Shown piece by piece: positions 54,542-63,730 of a stretch of DNA of 64,000 nt. The stretch covers positions 62,001 through 126,000 of the forward strand of contig JBIKIQ010000004.1 of the NCBI GenBank assembly GCA_044361535.1, written 5' to 3'. How positions within the stretch are numbered: the stretch's first letter is position 1; each line of letters opens with the position of its first letter. Source of the DNA: UBA952 sp044361535. Lineage in GTDB: Bacteria; Bacteroidota; Bacteroidia; Flavobacteriales_D; Crocinitomicaceae. The notes under the pieces are model-generated. The model was not told the origin of the DNA and did not search any database. It worked only from the letters and a program-made list of their open reading frames with translations. The translations under genes were made by a program, and so were the position numbers.

Positions 54542-56761
54542 ATGCCGATGAAAAAAAATAAAATACTAACTTTAGAAGTCATGGACGATTTTATTAAACA
54601 CCTCATTTCTGAGTTTCAATTGCCATTGACTAATCCTGTGTTGGTCTTTTCACTTTTACTGTTTATAATACTACTTTCACCCATTGTTTTAAGGAGATTT
54701 AGAATTCCAGGAATTATTGGTCTAATCATATCCGGTTTATTAATTGGACCGCATGCATTTGGTTTAATCGGTTTTAATGCATTAAAATCAGAAGGATCAA
54801 TAAAGTTGTTTTCTACAATTGGTTTGCTTTACATTATGTTTATGGCCGGCTTAGAGCTCGACTTGAATCAATTTAAAAAATACTTGAATAAAAGTTTAAC
54901 TTTTGGTTTATTAACCTTCATTCTCCCATTGACTTTGGGTTATCCCATTTGTCATTACATTTTACATTTGAACCCAATATCCAGTCTACTTGTAGCTAGT
55001 ATGTTTTCAACTCATACATTAGTCGCCTATCCCATTATTAGTAAATATGGATTATCTAAACATACTTCTGTGGCAATTACGGTAGGTGGGACAATTTTGA
55101 CAGATACGGCAGTATTAATCATATTAGCTATCATTTCTAGTTCATCAAAAGGAAATCTGGATTCTGCTTTTTGGATTCGATTAGTAACATCTCTAACTAT
55201 TTTTTCCATAATAATGTTTGTTGGAATTCCAAAAATTACACGTTGGTTTTTCAGTAAATTAGATAGTGAAAAATCATCCCAATATATTTATGTCTTATCG
55301 GTTGTATTTTTTGCGGCATTTTTAGCAGAAGTTGCAGGTGTAGAGCATATTATAGGTGCGTTTGTTGCAGGTTTAGTTCTGAATCGGTTAATTCCACACA
55401 ACTCAGTATTAATGAACAGAATTGAGTTTATTGGCAACTCATTATTTATTCCATTTTTTCTGATTTACGTAGGAATGGTAGTGGATTATCGGGCCTTTTT
55501 ACAAGGGACATGGCCCTTAGTTATAGCTGGTGTTCTAACCCTTTTTGCTATATTTAGTAAGTGGTTGGCTGCTCTTGCTACTCAGTTAATTTTTAGAATG
55601 TCTTCAACGGAAAGACAGGTTATTTTTGGGTTGAGCACGAGCCACGCCGCTGCTACCTTAGCTATTATCATGGTGGGTTATAAAGATGGATTATTAGATA
55701 TTAACATTGTCAATGGCACTGTATTATTGATATTATTCACTTGCATGACGGCATCATTTGTTACTGAAAGTGCGGGTAAAAAATTATTAATTGAAATCAA
55801 CGAATCAGGTGAAACGGATCAAAATGAAACAAAATTAAGAAATCAGCATCTCGTGGTATCCATGAATGAATTAAAAGGAAATGAAAGTCTAATTGATTTT
55901 TCCTTGTTGATTTCAGATCCCAAAGTTATTAATCCGATTTCGGTGGTTAGTGTTTATCCTAACAATGAGAAAGCTGAGATGATGATTCGAAAGTCGAGAA
56001 AATCTTTGGAAGAAATTGTGAAACACTTTTCAGGGCATGAAGCTAAATTAAATACAATTGCAACAATAGACTATAATTTATCATCTGGAATAGCCCGCGT
56101 ATCAAAAGAATTGGTTGCTGATATTATTGTTATGAATGATAATAGAAATACCAATATCATCAAAAGAATGGTAGGAGATGATCGTGAGCACTTAATGGAT
56201 GTCTGTGATAAAACTATATTCTTTTGTCATTTTGATAAATCGGCAATTACCTACACTAATCTTGTTATAATGGCTCCGCCTCTTTGTGAATTAGAAAATT
56301 CGTTTGCTATCTGGGTTGAGCGCATTTTTCGTTTGGCAAAAGAATTAAATATAAAGATTGAACTATACGCTACAATTGCAACAAGAGATCGATTTATTAA
56401 AGTAGGTATAGCCAACAAAATTGAGTTGCCAGTAAAGTTTTTTGAAATACAAAATCTTGATGAATCTTTTTTACTGTATAACAAGAATAAAAATGATTTA
56501 ATTTTCGCTTGTTTGGCTCGTAAAGGAGCAGTTTCTTATGGTTTAGAAATAGATTCTTTTACAGGGAAATTAGAAAAAGCATGTCCAGAAAATGACATTG
56601 TTTACATTTATCCGTCCTCAGAAATAGATCCTTTATTTTCTTCTTACAAAGACATTTCAGCGGCGCCATTAGCTGCTGGGGTTGAAACTATTCAAAAAAT
56701 TGGTAGAGAGGTAGGAAATATTCTTACAGGTCCGGCTAACAAGAAAAGAAGGAGAAAGTAA
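54542..56761 (+). CDS. CPA2-type cation:proton antiporter
   Basis: The protein has 739 residues from the ATG at 54542 (an ATG 39 nt downstream, starting MDDFIKHL, is a possible alternative). The first 420 residues form about 12 membrane helices with 'FRIPGIIGLIISGLLIGPHAFGLIG' and 'YIMFMAGLELDLNQF', the signature of CPA2 Na+/H+ or K+/H+ exchangers; 'EVAGVEHIIGAFVAGLVLNR' is the later core helix. The C-terminal 300 residues are cytoplasmic, with a layout like universal-stress-type domains. It is likely involved in pH or salt balance. It converges with gatC with only 1 nt between stops. Confidence 0.9.
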   Translation: MPMKKNKILTLEVMDDFIKHLISEFQLPLTNPVLVFSLLLFIILLSPIVLRRFRIPGIIGLIISGLLIGPHAFGLIGFNALKSEGSIKLFSTIGLLYIMFMAGLELDLNQFKKYLNKSLTFGLLTFILPLTLGYPICHYILHLNPISSLLVASMFSTHTLVAYPIISKYGLSKHTSVAITVGGTILTDTAVLIILAIISSSSKGNLDSAFWIRLVTSLTIFSIIMFVGIPKITRWFFSKLDSEKSSQYIYVLSVVFFAAFLAEVAGVEHIIGAFVAGLVLNRLIPHNSVLMNRIEFIGNSLFIPFFLIYVGMVVDYRAFLQGTWPLVIAGVLTLFAIFSKWLAALATQLIFRMSSTERQVIFGLSTSHAAATLAIIMVGYKDGLLDINIVNGTVLLILFTCMTASFVTESAGKKLLIEINESGETDQNETKLRNQHLVVSMNELKGNESLIDFSLLISDPKVINPISVVSVYPNNEKAEMMIRKSRKSLEEIVKHFSGHEAKLNTIATIDYNLSSGIARVSKELVADIIVMNDNRNTNIIKRMVGDDREHLMDVCDKTIFFCHFDKSAITYTNLVIMAPPLCELENSFAIWVERIFRLAKELNIKIELYATIATRDRFIKVGIANKIELPVKFFEIQNLDESFLLYNKNKNDLIFACLARKGAVSYGLEIDSFTGKLEKACPENDIVYIYPSSEIDPLFSSYKDISAAPLAAGVETIQKIGREVGNILTGPANKKRRRK

Positions 56762-56762
56762 C

Positions 56763-57053
56763 TTATTTGCTCAATACTTTTGGAATTCGAATATAATCAG
56801 AATCCTTTTTCGGTGCATTTTTTAAAGCACTTTCTTTTGAAATTGTTTCAACGGCAATATCCTCACGCAAAACATTTACAGCATCTGACATAAAAATAAG
56901 TGGCTCTACTCCAGTTGTATCCACTGAATTTAGTGCATCCATGAAGTTTACGATTTTCTCCATGTCTTGCTTGATTTCTGTCTTTTCTTCCCCAATAAAT
57001 TCTAATCGAGCAAGATGTGCAATGTGATCAACGATTTCGTCCGTGATTTTCAT
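56763..57053 (-). CDS. gatC: Asp-tRNA(Asn)/Glu-tRNA(Gln) amidotransferase subunit C
   Basis: 96 residues, with 'IVDHIAHLARLEFIGEEK' and 'MEKIVNFMDALNSVDTTGVEPL', the GatC hallmarks. It stabilises GatAB, which amidates mischarged tRNAs. The other subunits are not adjacent, as often seen outside Firmicutes. A TAnnTTTG-type element (TAACTTTG on the minus strand, 57089-57082) lies upstream of the start. Confidence 0.95.
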   Translation of the reverse strand: MKITDEIVDHIAHLARLEFIGEEKTEIKQDMEKIVNFMDALNSVDTTGVEPLIFMSDAVNVLREDIAVETISKESALKNAPKKDSDYIRIPKVLSK

Positions 57054-57086
57054 TTAGTACTAATTTGTCTTTTTTAATTATCAAAG

Positions 57087-57989
57087 TTAGGATAACTTTT
57101 TCAATTCTGCTTTTTTCTGTTTGTTTTTTATCCATGCATTGAGAACCACCACAAGAATAATTAACGCTGCACCGATGTAAAATTTGCTGTTTAATAGCGT
57201 ATGCTCATTTAGAATAAAAATAGCAAGAAGAATTGTATAAATGGGTTCTAAATTAATGCTTAAAGAAACTGTAAATGCACCGAGCATTTTCACAATTTCG
57301 ATAGTAACCAAAAAGGCAAAAGAAGTACACAAAATACCAAGAAATAATAGCCAATAAAAATCACTTTGCGTCATTACGAACAATTCCGTGGAGAATCTTC
57401 CTTGAAAAGCCAAAACGATACTTATAAAAACAAATCCCGTGAGCATTTCAAAAAGTGTAATCGTTGGTGTAGGAATAGTTTGAGCTAATTTTCCATTGAA
57501 TACAGAAAAAAGTGCGGCGCACAAAGCAGAAACCAAGCCATACCCAAGCGCTTCGTATTCATTTGCCTTAAAATCGGAAGAAACGAAGTAAATTCCAAAA
57601 ATAACTAATAGACCTAACAAGAATTCAATCCGTTGAAAGGGTCTTCTCATTACCAAAGGTTCTAACCAAGTAACGTGCAAGGTAGTTGTTGAGAGGCATA
57701 AAATACCAAGTGAAGCAGTTGATAACTGAATAGATTTATAAAAAGTAATCCAATGCATTGCTACAATTATCCCAACGCCTACTAATTTTAATCCATCTTT
57801 TGCTGAGGTAATTCTCATAGGGTATTTTCGAACCACCATAAATAGTCCAAGTGCAAGAAAGGCAATTAATACACGATGCCAAACAATAACCAAAGACTCT
57901 AAATGAATTAGTTTACCTAAAATTCCAGTAAATCCCCACATGAAAATGATGAGGTGCATCAAGATGTGGTATTTGTAGGTTTGAAACAC
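57087..57989 (-). CDS. EamA/DMT family transporter
   Basis: This 300-residue protein has about ten membrane helices in two EamA repeats; 'HLIIFMWGFTGILGKLIHLES' starts the first and 'YGLVSALCAALFSVFNGKLAQ' the second, and 'SINLEPIYTILLAIFILNE' is the typical late motif. Members export amino acids, nucleosides or other metabolites; the substrate is unknown. It lies between folC and gatC on the same strand, with gaps of 23 and 33 nt. Confidence 0.9.
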   Translation of the reverse strand: MFQTYKYHILMHLIIFMWGFTGILGKLIHLESLVIVWHRVLIAFLALGLFMVVRKYPMRITSAKDGLKLVGVGIIVAMHWITFYKSIQLSTASLGILCLSTTTLHVTWLEPLVMRRPFQRIEFLLGLLVIFGIYFVSSDFKANEYEALGYGLVSALCAALFSVFNGKLAQTIPTPTITLFEMLTGFVFISIVLAFQGRFSTELFVMTQSDFYWLLFLGILCTSFAFLVTIEIVKMLGAFTVSLSINLEPIYTILLAIFILNEHTLLNSKFYIGAALIILVVVLNAWIKNKQKKAELKKLS

Positions 57990-58012
57990 GATGCGAAAGT
58001 ACGGAAAGAAGA

Positions 58013-59275
58013 TTAGATTCGTAGCTTTTTAAAATCGAGTGTTATGTCTTGAATTAAAAAGAAACTTCCAAATACAAGAATGGTATCATTAGATTTGGCT
58101 TTCTTCAAACAAGCGGAAATTGCAAGGTTTACATGCTCATATAATTCAATTTTCCTATCAAGATTGGTTTCTTTGATATCAATCATCGCATTGAATTTCC
58201 AACTTCGCTCTGAATGAAAGGTTGTTAGATTAATAAGAGCATCTTTCGGGAAGACATCAATAATTTCGTAATAGTTTTTATCAGAACTTGATCCGTAAAT
58301 GATAAATAGTTTTCCCTTAATTGATTTTTGTAATAAAAACAACGTGGCTTTAATCCCTTCGAGATTATGCGAAACATCTAGAATGACGCGTGGGTTCTCG
58401 AGAACTACCTCTACCCTTTTTTGATAGCCCGAATTTTTTGTTAAATGAAAAAGAGCCTTTTCAAATACCTTTTGATCAATGGGAATTTGTTCTGTTTTAC
58501 TCAATTTTTCCAATGTACGAAAAGCAGTTTTTGCATTTTGTTTTTGAAATCCGCTATTGAAAGGAAAAGATAGATCTTCAATCCATGGTGGAAAAATAGC
58601 CTCATCAACAAAACGTAATGGCGATTTCATATCCTTCGCTTTTCTTACAAAAACGGGTAATGTCTCTTCGTCTTTTTCACCAATAACTACCGGTGTGTTT
58701 TGTTTAATAATACCTGCTTTTTCATTTGCAATAAGAGCACGTGTGTCTCCCAAAAATTGCGTATGGTCTAATCCTATGGTCGTTATAACCGAAATCAATG
58801 GGGCAATACAATTGGTTGCGTCCAAACGACCTCCCATTCCTACTTCAATGACACAATAATCACATTTCTTTTGATGAAAATGGTAGAGAGCCATAGCAAA
58901 TGAAATCTCAAAAAAGGAAGGCTCAATTTCCTGAATGGATTTTATGGAATTACAGAAATCAATGACTGATTCTTCAGAGATCATTTCTCCATTTATCCGT
59001 ATTCGCTCCCGGAAGTCTAGAAGATGTGGAGAAGTAAATAAACCTGTTGCAAATCCACATTCAGTAAGGTAAGAAGCCAAAATGGATGAAGTGGTTCCTT
59101 TACCATTAGTGCCAGCAACATGAATAAATTTTAATTCCTTTTCTGGATTGCCAATTTTATTCAACAAGAATTGAATATTCCCTAAATCAGGTTTATAAGC
59201 TGCAGCCCCAATGTTTTGGTAGGAAGGAAATTGTTGAAAAAGCCAGAAAATTGCTTCTTGGTAGGATTGGGACAC
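58013..59275 (-). CDS. folC: Folylpolyglutamate synthase / dihydrofolate synthase
   Basis: The 420-residue Mur-ligase-type enzyme has 'FIHVAGTNGKGTTSSILASYL' (P-loop, about 50-65), 'GLFTSPHLLDFRERIRINGE', 'EVGMGGRLDATN' and 'ISVITTIGLDHTQFLGDT', all family motifs. It joins glutamate to dihydropteroate and then extends folates, trapping them in the cell. It lies 1 nt after the TonB-like gene and is probably co-transcribed with the TonB/ExbD/ExbB set upstream. Confidence 0.95.
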   Translation of the reverse strand: MSQSYQEAIFWLFQQFPSYQNIGAAAYKPDLGNIQFLLNKIGNPEKELKFIHVAGTNGKGTTSSILASYLTECGFATGLFTSPHLLDFRERIRINGEMISEESVIDFCNSIKSIQEIEPSFFEISFAMALYHFHQKKCDYCVIEVGMGGRLDATNCIAPLISVITTIGLDHTQFLGDTRALIANEKAGIIKQNTPVVIGEKDEETLPVFVRKAKDMKSPLRFVDEAIFPPWIEDLSFPFNSGFQKQNAKTAFRTLEKLSKTEQIPIDQKVFEKALFHLTKNSGYQKRVEVVLENPRVILDVSHNLEGIKATLFLLQKSIKGKLFIIYGSSSDKNYYEIIDVFPKDALINLTTFHSERSWKFNAMIDIKETNLDRKIELYEHVNLAISACLKKAKSNDTILVFGSFFLIQDITLDFKKLRI

Positions 59276-59276
59276 G

Positions 59277-59993
59277 TTAACCTTGTTTCAAAACAATTTT
59301 TGGAAAAGTATATGAACGAGAATTTTTGTTTTTACCATTGCATTTTGTACATTGAGATTTCTGTACAATTTCTTTGATTTTCTTTTGAACGCTTGCTTCT
59401 GATCCACCTAATCCTGTAACAGCAACAGAAGAAACTGATCCATCAGCCTTAATTTTAATGGTAACTGTAGCGCTTGTAGGTTTTGTCACAATAACATTGT
59501 TTTCAAGTAAATTTACAATAGAATTGTAATTAATCGGTTTACTATCACACGTTGTTCCATCTCCTTCTCCGTTATCATTTGGGCCAGTATCATTTCCAAA
59601 ACCACCTGTTCCTGTTCCTCCTAAACCTCCCTTACCAAAAGGGTTATCACCTTCTCCCTTCCCGTTTGGCTTTCCAGTTTGCGTTGTACTTGTGCTGCTT
59701 TTTCCCGTTAATACTTGCTGTAAATTAGTTGGTGAAGGTGCTGCATCTGTTGGAGATGTTGCTCCACCACCGCCTGGTTCAACAACTAGCTCCTTTAAAT
59801 CTAGTTCTTCCAAAGTCGTTTCTGTTTTCACAACAACGTCCATGGGTGGCGGATCCATTTTTTGATAGGTAAAAAAGAAGAGAATAATAAATAAAATGGC
59901 TAAAACTACTACAGCAGCAATATACCCTTTACGAATATCTCTTGGGTCTGCTACCTCAGGAGATTCTGATTTATTATTCAATGTTGCTATCAT
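59277..59993 (-). CDS. TonB-like energy transducer with C-terminal CxxC
   Basis: The 238-residue protein has a cytoplasmic start, one membrane helix (about 24-44, YIAAVVVLAILFIILFFF), a periplasmic linker rich in Gly, Pro, Ser, Thr and Asn (about 75-145), and a C-terminal domain (150-238; 'ATVTIKIKADGSVSSVAVTG') of the TonB/AgmX type. Cys149 (approximate), Cys215 and Cys218 (QCTKCNGK) are unusual for TonB. With ExbD and ExbB just upstream in the operon it should pass inner-membrane proton energy to outer-membrane receptors. The receptor is not in this window. Confidence 0.85.
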   Translation of the reverse strand: MIATLNNKSESPEVADPRDIRKGYIAAVVVLAILFIILFFFTYQKMDPPPMDVVVKTETTLEELDLKELVVEPGGGGATSPTDAAPSPTNLQQVLTGKSSTSTTQTGKPNGKGEGDNPFGKGGLGGTGTGGFGNDTGPNDNGEGDGTTCDSKPINYNSIVNLLENNVIVTKPTSATVTIKIKADGSVSSVAVTGLGGSEASVQKKIKEIVQKSQCTKCNGKNKNSRSYTFPKIVLKQG

Positions 59994-60000
59994 CTTCTAG

Positions 60001-60411
60001 TTATTTATCGTACGCTAAAACAGGGTCCCAGCCATTTGCCTGTGCTAAAGCTAAAACGCTAAACACAGCTTCATAACTCGCTTTTTTATGTCCTGCAATA
60101 CGCAATTTTTGTTTTCCTGTCTTTTGAACTGCAGCTGCAGCTAATTCCTTAATCTGATTAAATTCCATCGGTTTTGCCATATCGCCACCCGGCATTACTA
60201 CATACTGATTGTTTTCTGTAATAAGCACTGTAGCTTCCACAGGATCTTTTACAGGTTTTAAACTTTCATCGGGTTTTGGTAAATCAATGGGAGTTTGGTT
60301 ATTGGCCATTAAACTCATGATGATAAAGAAAATCAAAAGCAGGAACACTAAATCGGTCATGGAGGCCATACCTCCCTCAACCTTGATTTTATTTCGTGAA
60401 CTGAAATTCAT
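60001..60411 (-). CDS. exbD: ExbD/TolR biopolymer transport protein
   Basis: 136 residues with a single N-terminal membrane helix ('MTDLVFLLLIFFIIMSLM', about 17-35, carrying the proton-path Asp) and a periplasmic domain ('VEATVLITENNQYVVMPGG...RIAGHKKASYEAVFSVL'). With ExbB it forms the proton-driven motor for TonB. Spacing is 6 nt to exbB and 7 nt to the TonB-like gene. Confidence 0.92.
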   Translation of the reverse strand: MNFSSRNKIKVEGGMASMTDLVFLLLIFFIIMSLMANNQTPIDLPKPDESLKPVKDPVEATVLITENNQYVVMPGGDMAKPMEFNQIKELAAAAVQKTGKQKLRIAGHKKASYEAVFSVLALAQANGWDPVLAYDK

Positions 60412-60417
60412 ACCTTC

Positions 60418-61107
60418 TTATTTTCCTGTTTGATTTAATAAATCCATGAATTCCAAAGCAGCATTCTCCATTTGATAAACCACTTTTCCAATTTGACCAA
60501 CTAAATAATTATACCCCATAAATGCAATAATACCAACAATCAGACCACCAACCGTAGTAATCATAGCTGTCATGATACCTGGAGCGATAATTTTCAATTC
60601 TAAGGCTTGTGCATTTTGCAAATCGATGAAAACTACAACCATCCCTATTACCGTTCCAAGGAAACCGATCATTGGGGCTGCTCCTGAGGCTGTTGCTAAG
60701 AAATTCAGGCGTTGCTCTAGGCGAAGGATTTCAAATTTCCCGGTATTTTCAATCGTAGATGCAATACTTTCATTTTTTGCCGAACCAATACGGGAAATAC
60801 CTTTAGCCAACATTTTAGCAATTGGACTTTGAGAAGCTGCACACAATGCCTTCGCTGCATCAATATTTCCATTTTGAAGATTTGACTTTACACCATTTAA
60901 CAAACCTGCCTCTTCTTTGGTGGCTTTACGCAATGCTAAAAATCGTTCAACAAAAACGAATACAGTATATCCGAGCATTATAACAAGAACTAAGTTAATA
61001 ACCCATCCGATACCAGCATTGGATGCACTAATGATATCCCATAATGGAACTTCAACGACTTTTGAGGGTTGTTGCGGTGCGGCTTGTAATAAAAAAGTAA
61101 AATTCAT
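60418..61107 (-). CDS. exbB: ExbB/TolQ/MotA proton channel protein
   Basis: 229 residues, three membrane helices: one at about 30-50 (WVINLVLVIMLGYTVFVFV), then 'FLATASGAAPMIGFLGTVIGMVVVF' and 'IMTAMITTVGGLIVGIIAFMGYN', the conserved TolQ/ExbB core. It forms the pentameric channel around ExbD. It is first of the exbB-exbD-tonB-folC run and follows nhaD by 29 nt on the same strand. Confidence 0.93.
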   Translation of the reverse strand: MNFTFLLQAAPQQPSKVVEVPLWDIISASNAGIGWVINLVLVIMLGYTVFVFVERFLALRKATKEEAGLLNGVKSNLQNGNIDAAKALCAASQSPIAKMLAKGISRIGSAKNESIASTIENTGKFEILRLEQRLNFLATASGAAPMIGFLGTVIGMVVVFIDLQNAQALELKIIAPGIMTAMITTVGGLIVGIIAFMGYNYLVGQIGKVVYQMENAALEFMDLLNQTGK

Positions 61108-61136
61108 AGCTTCTAAAACTTATAATTAATAATTGG

Positions 61137-62486
61137 TTACGAAAACAAAAGAAAAACTCCAATTCCACCGAAGTAGCCAAGAGCAGCTAAAAGACTGATT
61201 CGCTTCATGTACCAGAAGAATGTGATTTTTTCCATACCCATTGCCACAACACCAGCAGCAGATCCGATAATTAAAATAGATCCACCTGTACCAGCAGCGA
61301 ATGCGATGAAATGCCAAACTTGTGCATCCATTGGTTCTTGGAACATTCCAATACTTGCGGCTACCAGCGGAACGTTATCAATTATTGCTGATGCAACACC
61401 AAGCATGGTTACAAAAATATTTTCTGAAATTCCTGCATTTTTAACGTCTTGTCCAAAGTTGAAAATTAATCCTGCAGATTCCATGGCAGCAACTGTCATA
61501 AGGATACCTAAGAAAAACAAAACAGATGGCATTTCAATTTTGCCAAGAGCACGCATGGTTGGGCCACTATGTCCGTGTGCTTCTTCTGGTCGCGAATTAG
61601 CATCCATCGTAAATGAACGATTACTAATAAATTCGGCGATAACTGCGAATAATGCCAGTGACAACATCATTCCTAAGTATGGAGGTAAATGAGTAATCGT
61701 TTTGAAAACAGGAACAAAAATGATTAATGCCAACCCTAAAAACAACATTAGTTTTGAATTTGGATTTGCTTTTTCTTCCTCCATAACAGCAACCTCTCCT
61801 TTGAAAGCCGGTAAAAATGTTCCAACTATTAAAGGTAATAAGATACAAACTAATGACGGCAATCCTAATCTGATAATCAAATGTTCTGTAGTTACTTTAT
61901 TTGCCATCCAAAGCATGGTCGTTGTTACATCCCCAATTGGTGTCCAAGCTCCACCGGCATTGGCTGCAATGATTATAAAACCTGCATACCACATGCGATC
62001 TTCTTGGTCTGAAACTATTTTACGTAAAATTGTAATTAATACGATTGTTGCGGTAAGGTTATCAATTATTGAAGATAAGAAAAATGCAAGAAAAGATACA
62101 ATCCATAAAAGAGCTACCTTGCTTCTTGTCTTAATCATTCCTTTAATAGACGAGAATCCTTCGAAATAGTCAATCATTTCTACGATTGCCATTGCTCCCA
62201 TCAAGAAAATCAAGATCTCTGCTGTCTTACCAAAATGATGTAGTAAAGCCTCATTTACAAGATGCAAACGCGATTCGTGATCTCCTGTCATTGCAGGAAT
62301 AACTCCGTCTTTTACACCTGTTGCTGGATCTATCCACTGTGTAAGGCTGTCGGCACCAAATGCGAGTAAGGTCCAGCAAGCGACCATCATTAAAAGTGCA
62401 GGAATGAGTTTGTCGATTTTTAGGGAATGCTCCATTGTTATAGCCACATAACCCACAACAAAAATGATAAAAAGATAAATTTCCAT
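61137..62486 (-). CDS. nhaD: NhaD-type sodium:proton antiporter
   Basis: The 449-residue protein has about 12 membrane helices and NhaD landmarks: 'EILIFLMGAMAIVEMIDYFEGF', 'SSIIDNLTATIVLITILRKI', 'IIIAANAGGAWTPIGDVTTTMLW' and 'GVASAIIDNVPLVAASIGMF'. It exports Na+ in exchange for protons, useful in saline or alkaline water. It lies 11 nt after the amino-acid dehydrogenase gene and is probably in one operon with it. Confidence 0.94.
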   Translation of the reverse strand: MEIYLFIIFVVGYVAITMEHSLKIDKLIPALLMMVACWTLLAFGADSLTQWIDPATGVKDGVIPAMTGDHESRLHLVNEALLHHFGKTAEILIFLMGAMAIVEMIDYFEGFSSIKGMIKTRSKVALLWIVSFLAFFLSSIIDNLTATIVLITILRKIVSDQEDRMWYAGFIIIAANAGGAWTPIGDVTTTMLWMANKVTTEHLIIRLGLPSLVCILLPLIVGTFLPAFKGEVAVMEEEKANPNSKLMLFLGLALIIFVPVFKTITHLPPYLGMMLSLALFAVIAEFISNRSFTMDANSRPEEAHGHSGPTMRALGKIEMPSVLFFLGILMTVAAMESAGLIFNFGQDVKNAGISENIFVTMLGVASAIIDNVPLVAASIGMFQEPMDAQVWHFIAFAAGTGGSILIIGSAAGVVAMGMEKITFFWYMKRISLLAALGYFGGIGVFLLFS

Positions 62487-62497
62487 GTTATTAAATT

Positions 62498-63730
62498 TTA
62501 GTTTACTAATTGTTCCAGAGCTTGTTCAAAGGCTGTTCTGGCAAGCCCGGTTTTATTTTGATTAAATTTATACGTTTTGTTTAATGCAACTTGAATAGTT
62601 GTACTTGTATCTTGAAATATCCCCTCATCGGTTAATGCATGTAAATCATTGCTCATGAGATAGGCAAAAACCCGCGCCATGCCACAATTGGCTATGAAAT
62701 CAGGGATAAGTGAGAGTGAAGAATCCGCTTTTTCTGCAATTTTTCCAAAAAATATTTCCGGATCGGCAAAAGGTACGTTGGCGCCACAAGAAATGACACG
62801 AACCCCTGCTGAAATCATTCTATCTAATTGGTTTTCGGTAATCATACGCGACCCCGCACATGGAATAAAAACGTCCGCTTGTAAATCCCATATTTGGTTG
62901 TTTACCTCATCATAACTCATAAGATCAGGATGATTTATTTCATTGCCGTTTTTTGTAAGGTAAAGATTCTTTATTTCTTCAAAAGAAAAACCAGATTCAT
63001 TAACTAAACCACCAACTCGGTCGATGATTCCAACGATTTTCGCCCCATTTTGAGCTAAATAATAGGCAGCCGCAGAACCTACATTCCCCCAACCTTGTAC
63101 AATCACTTTTTTGTCGGTTAGATCTCCTCCCCATATTTTGTAATAATGTCGGATAGATTCAGCAACGCCAAAACCGGTTATCATATCAGCAATCACAAAT
63201 TTTCGTTCTGTCGATGGCGAAAAGTTTCTGTCTTCGATTACCTTCAAAACTCCTTGTCTCAGTTGCCCAATTCGGTTAATTTTTTGAGATTCCTTAGGCT
63301 GGAAATGTCCGTTAAAAACTCCCTCTTGAGGATGCCAAACGCCGCAATTTTCCGTAATTGGAATTACCTCATGTATTTCATCAACATTCAAATCACCCCC
63401 CGTACCATAGTAGGTTTTTAGTAAAGGAGAAACCGCGGCATACCACCTGCGCAAAACGCCTTCTTTTCGTGGGTCTTTTGGATTAAAATTTATTCCAGAC
63501 TTAGCTCCACCAATAGGGGGGCCTGCAACTGTAAATTTTACTTCCATTGTTTTGGCAAGAGATTCAACCTCTCGCTTATCTAATCCCGCTCTCATGCGAG
63601 TGCCACCGCCTGCAGCACCTCCTCGCAAGGAATTAATCACTACCCAACCCTCAGCCTCAGTCTCTGAATCTTTCCACTCAAAAACGATTTCGGGACGTTT
63701 ATTCTCAAATTTTTCTAAAAGCTCTTTCAT
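62498..63730 (-). CDS. Glu/Leu/Phe/Val dehydrogenase
   Basis: The 410-residue oxidoreductase has the substrate-side motif 'GGGTRMRAGL', Lys65 in MEVKF, the catalytic Lys77 in PIGGAKSGINF, and a dinucleotide fold with 'VIVQGWGNVGSAAAYYLAQ'. It interconverts an amino acid and its 2-oxo acid with NAD(P)H and ammonia. Glutamate is a likely substrate, but branched-chain amino acids cannot be excluded from sequence alone. It leads the operon with nhaD. Confidence 0.9.
   Translation of the reverse strand: MKELLEKFENKRPEIVFEWKDSETEAEGWVVINSLRGGAAGGGTRMRAGLDKREVESLAKTMEVKFTVAGPPIGGAKSGINFNPKDPRKEGVLRRWYAAVSPLLKTYYGTGGDLNVDEIHEVIPITENCGVWHPQEGVFNGHFQPKESQKINRIGQLRQGVLKVIEDRNFSPSTERKFVIADMITGFGVAESIRHYYKIWGGDLTDKKVIVQGWGNVGSAAAYYLAQNGAKIVGIIDRVGGLVNESGFSFEEIKNLYLTKNGNEINHPDLMSYDEVNNQIWDLQADVFIPCAGSRMITENQLDRMISAGVRVISCGANVPFADPEIFFGKIAEKADSSLSLIPDFIANCGMARVFAYLMSNDLHALTDEGIFQDTSTTIQVALNKTYKFNQNKTGLARTAFEQALEQLVN

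Noticed and set aside
61207..61692. A 161-codon plus-strand open frame opposite nhaD
   Set aside because: It is antisense to the conserved membrane helices of NhaD and shows no family features; open antisense frames arise often opposite hydrophobic segments.
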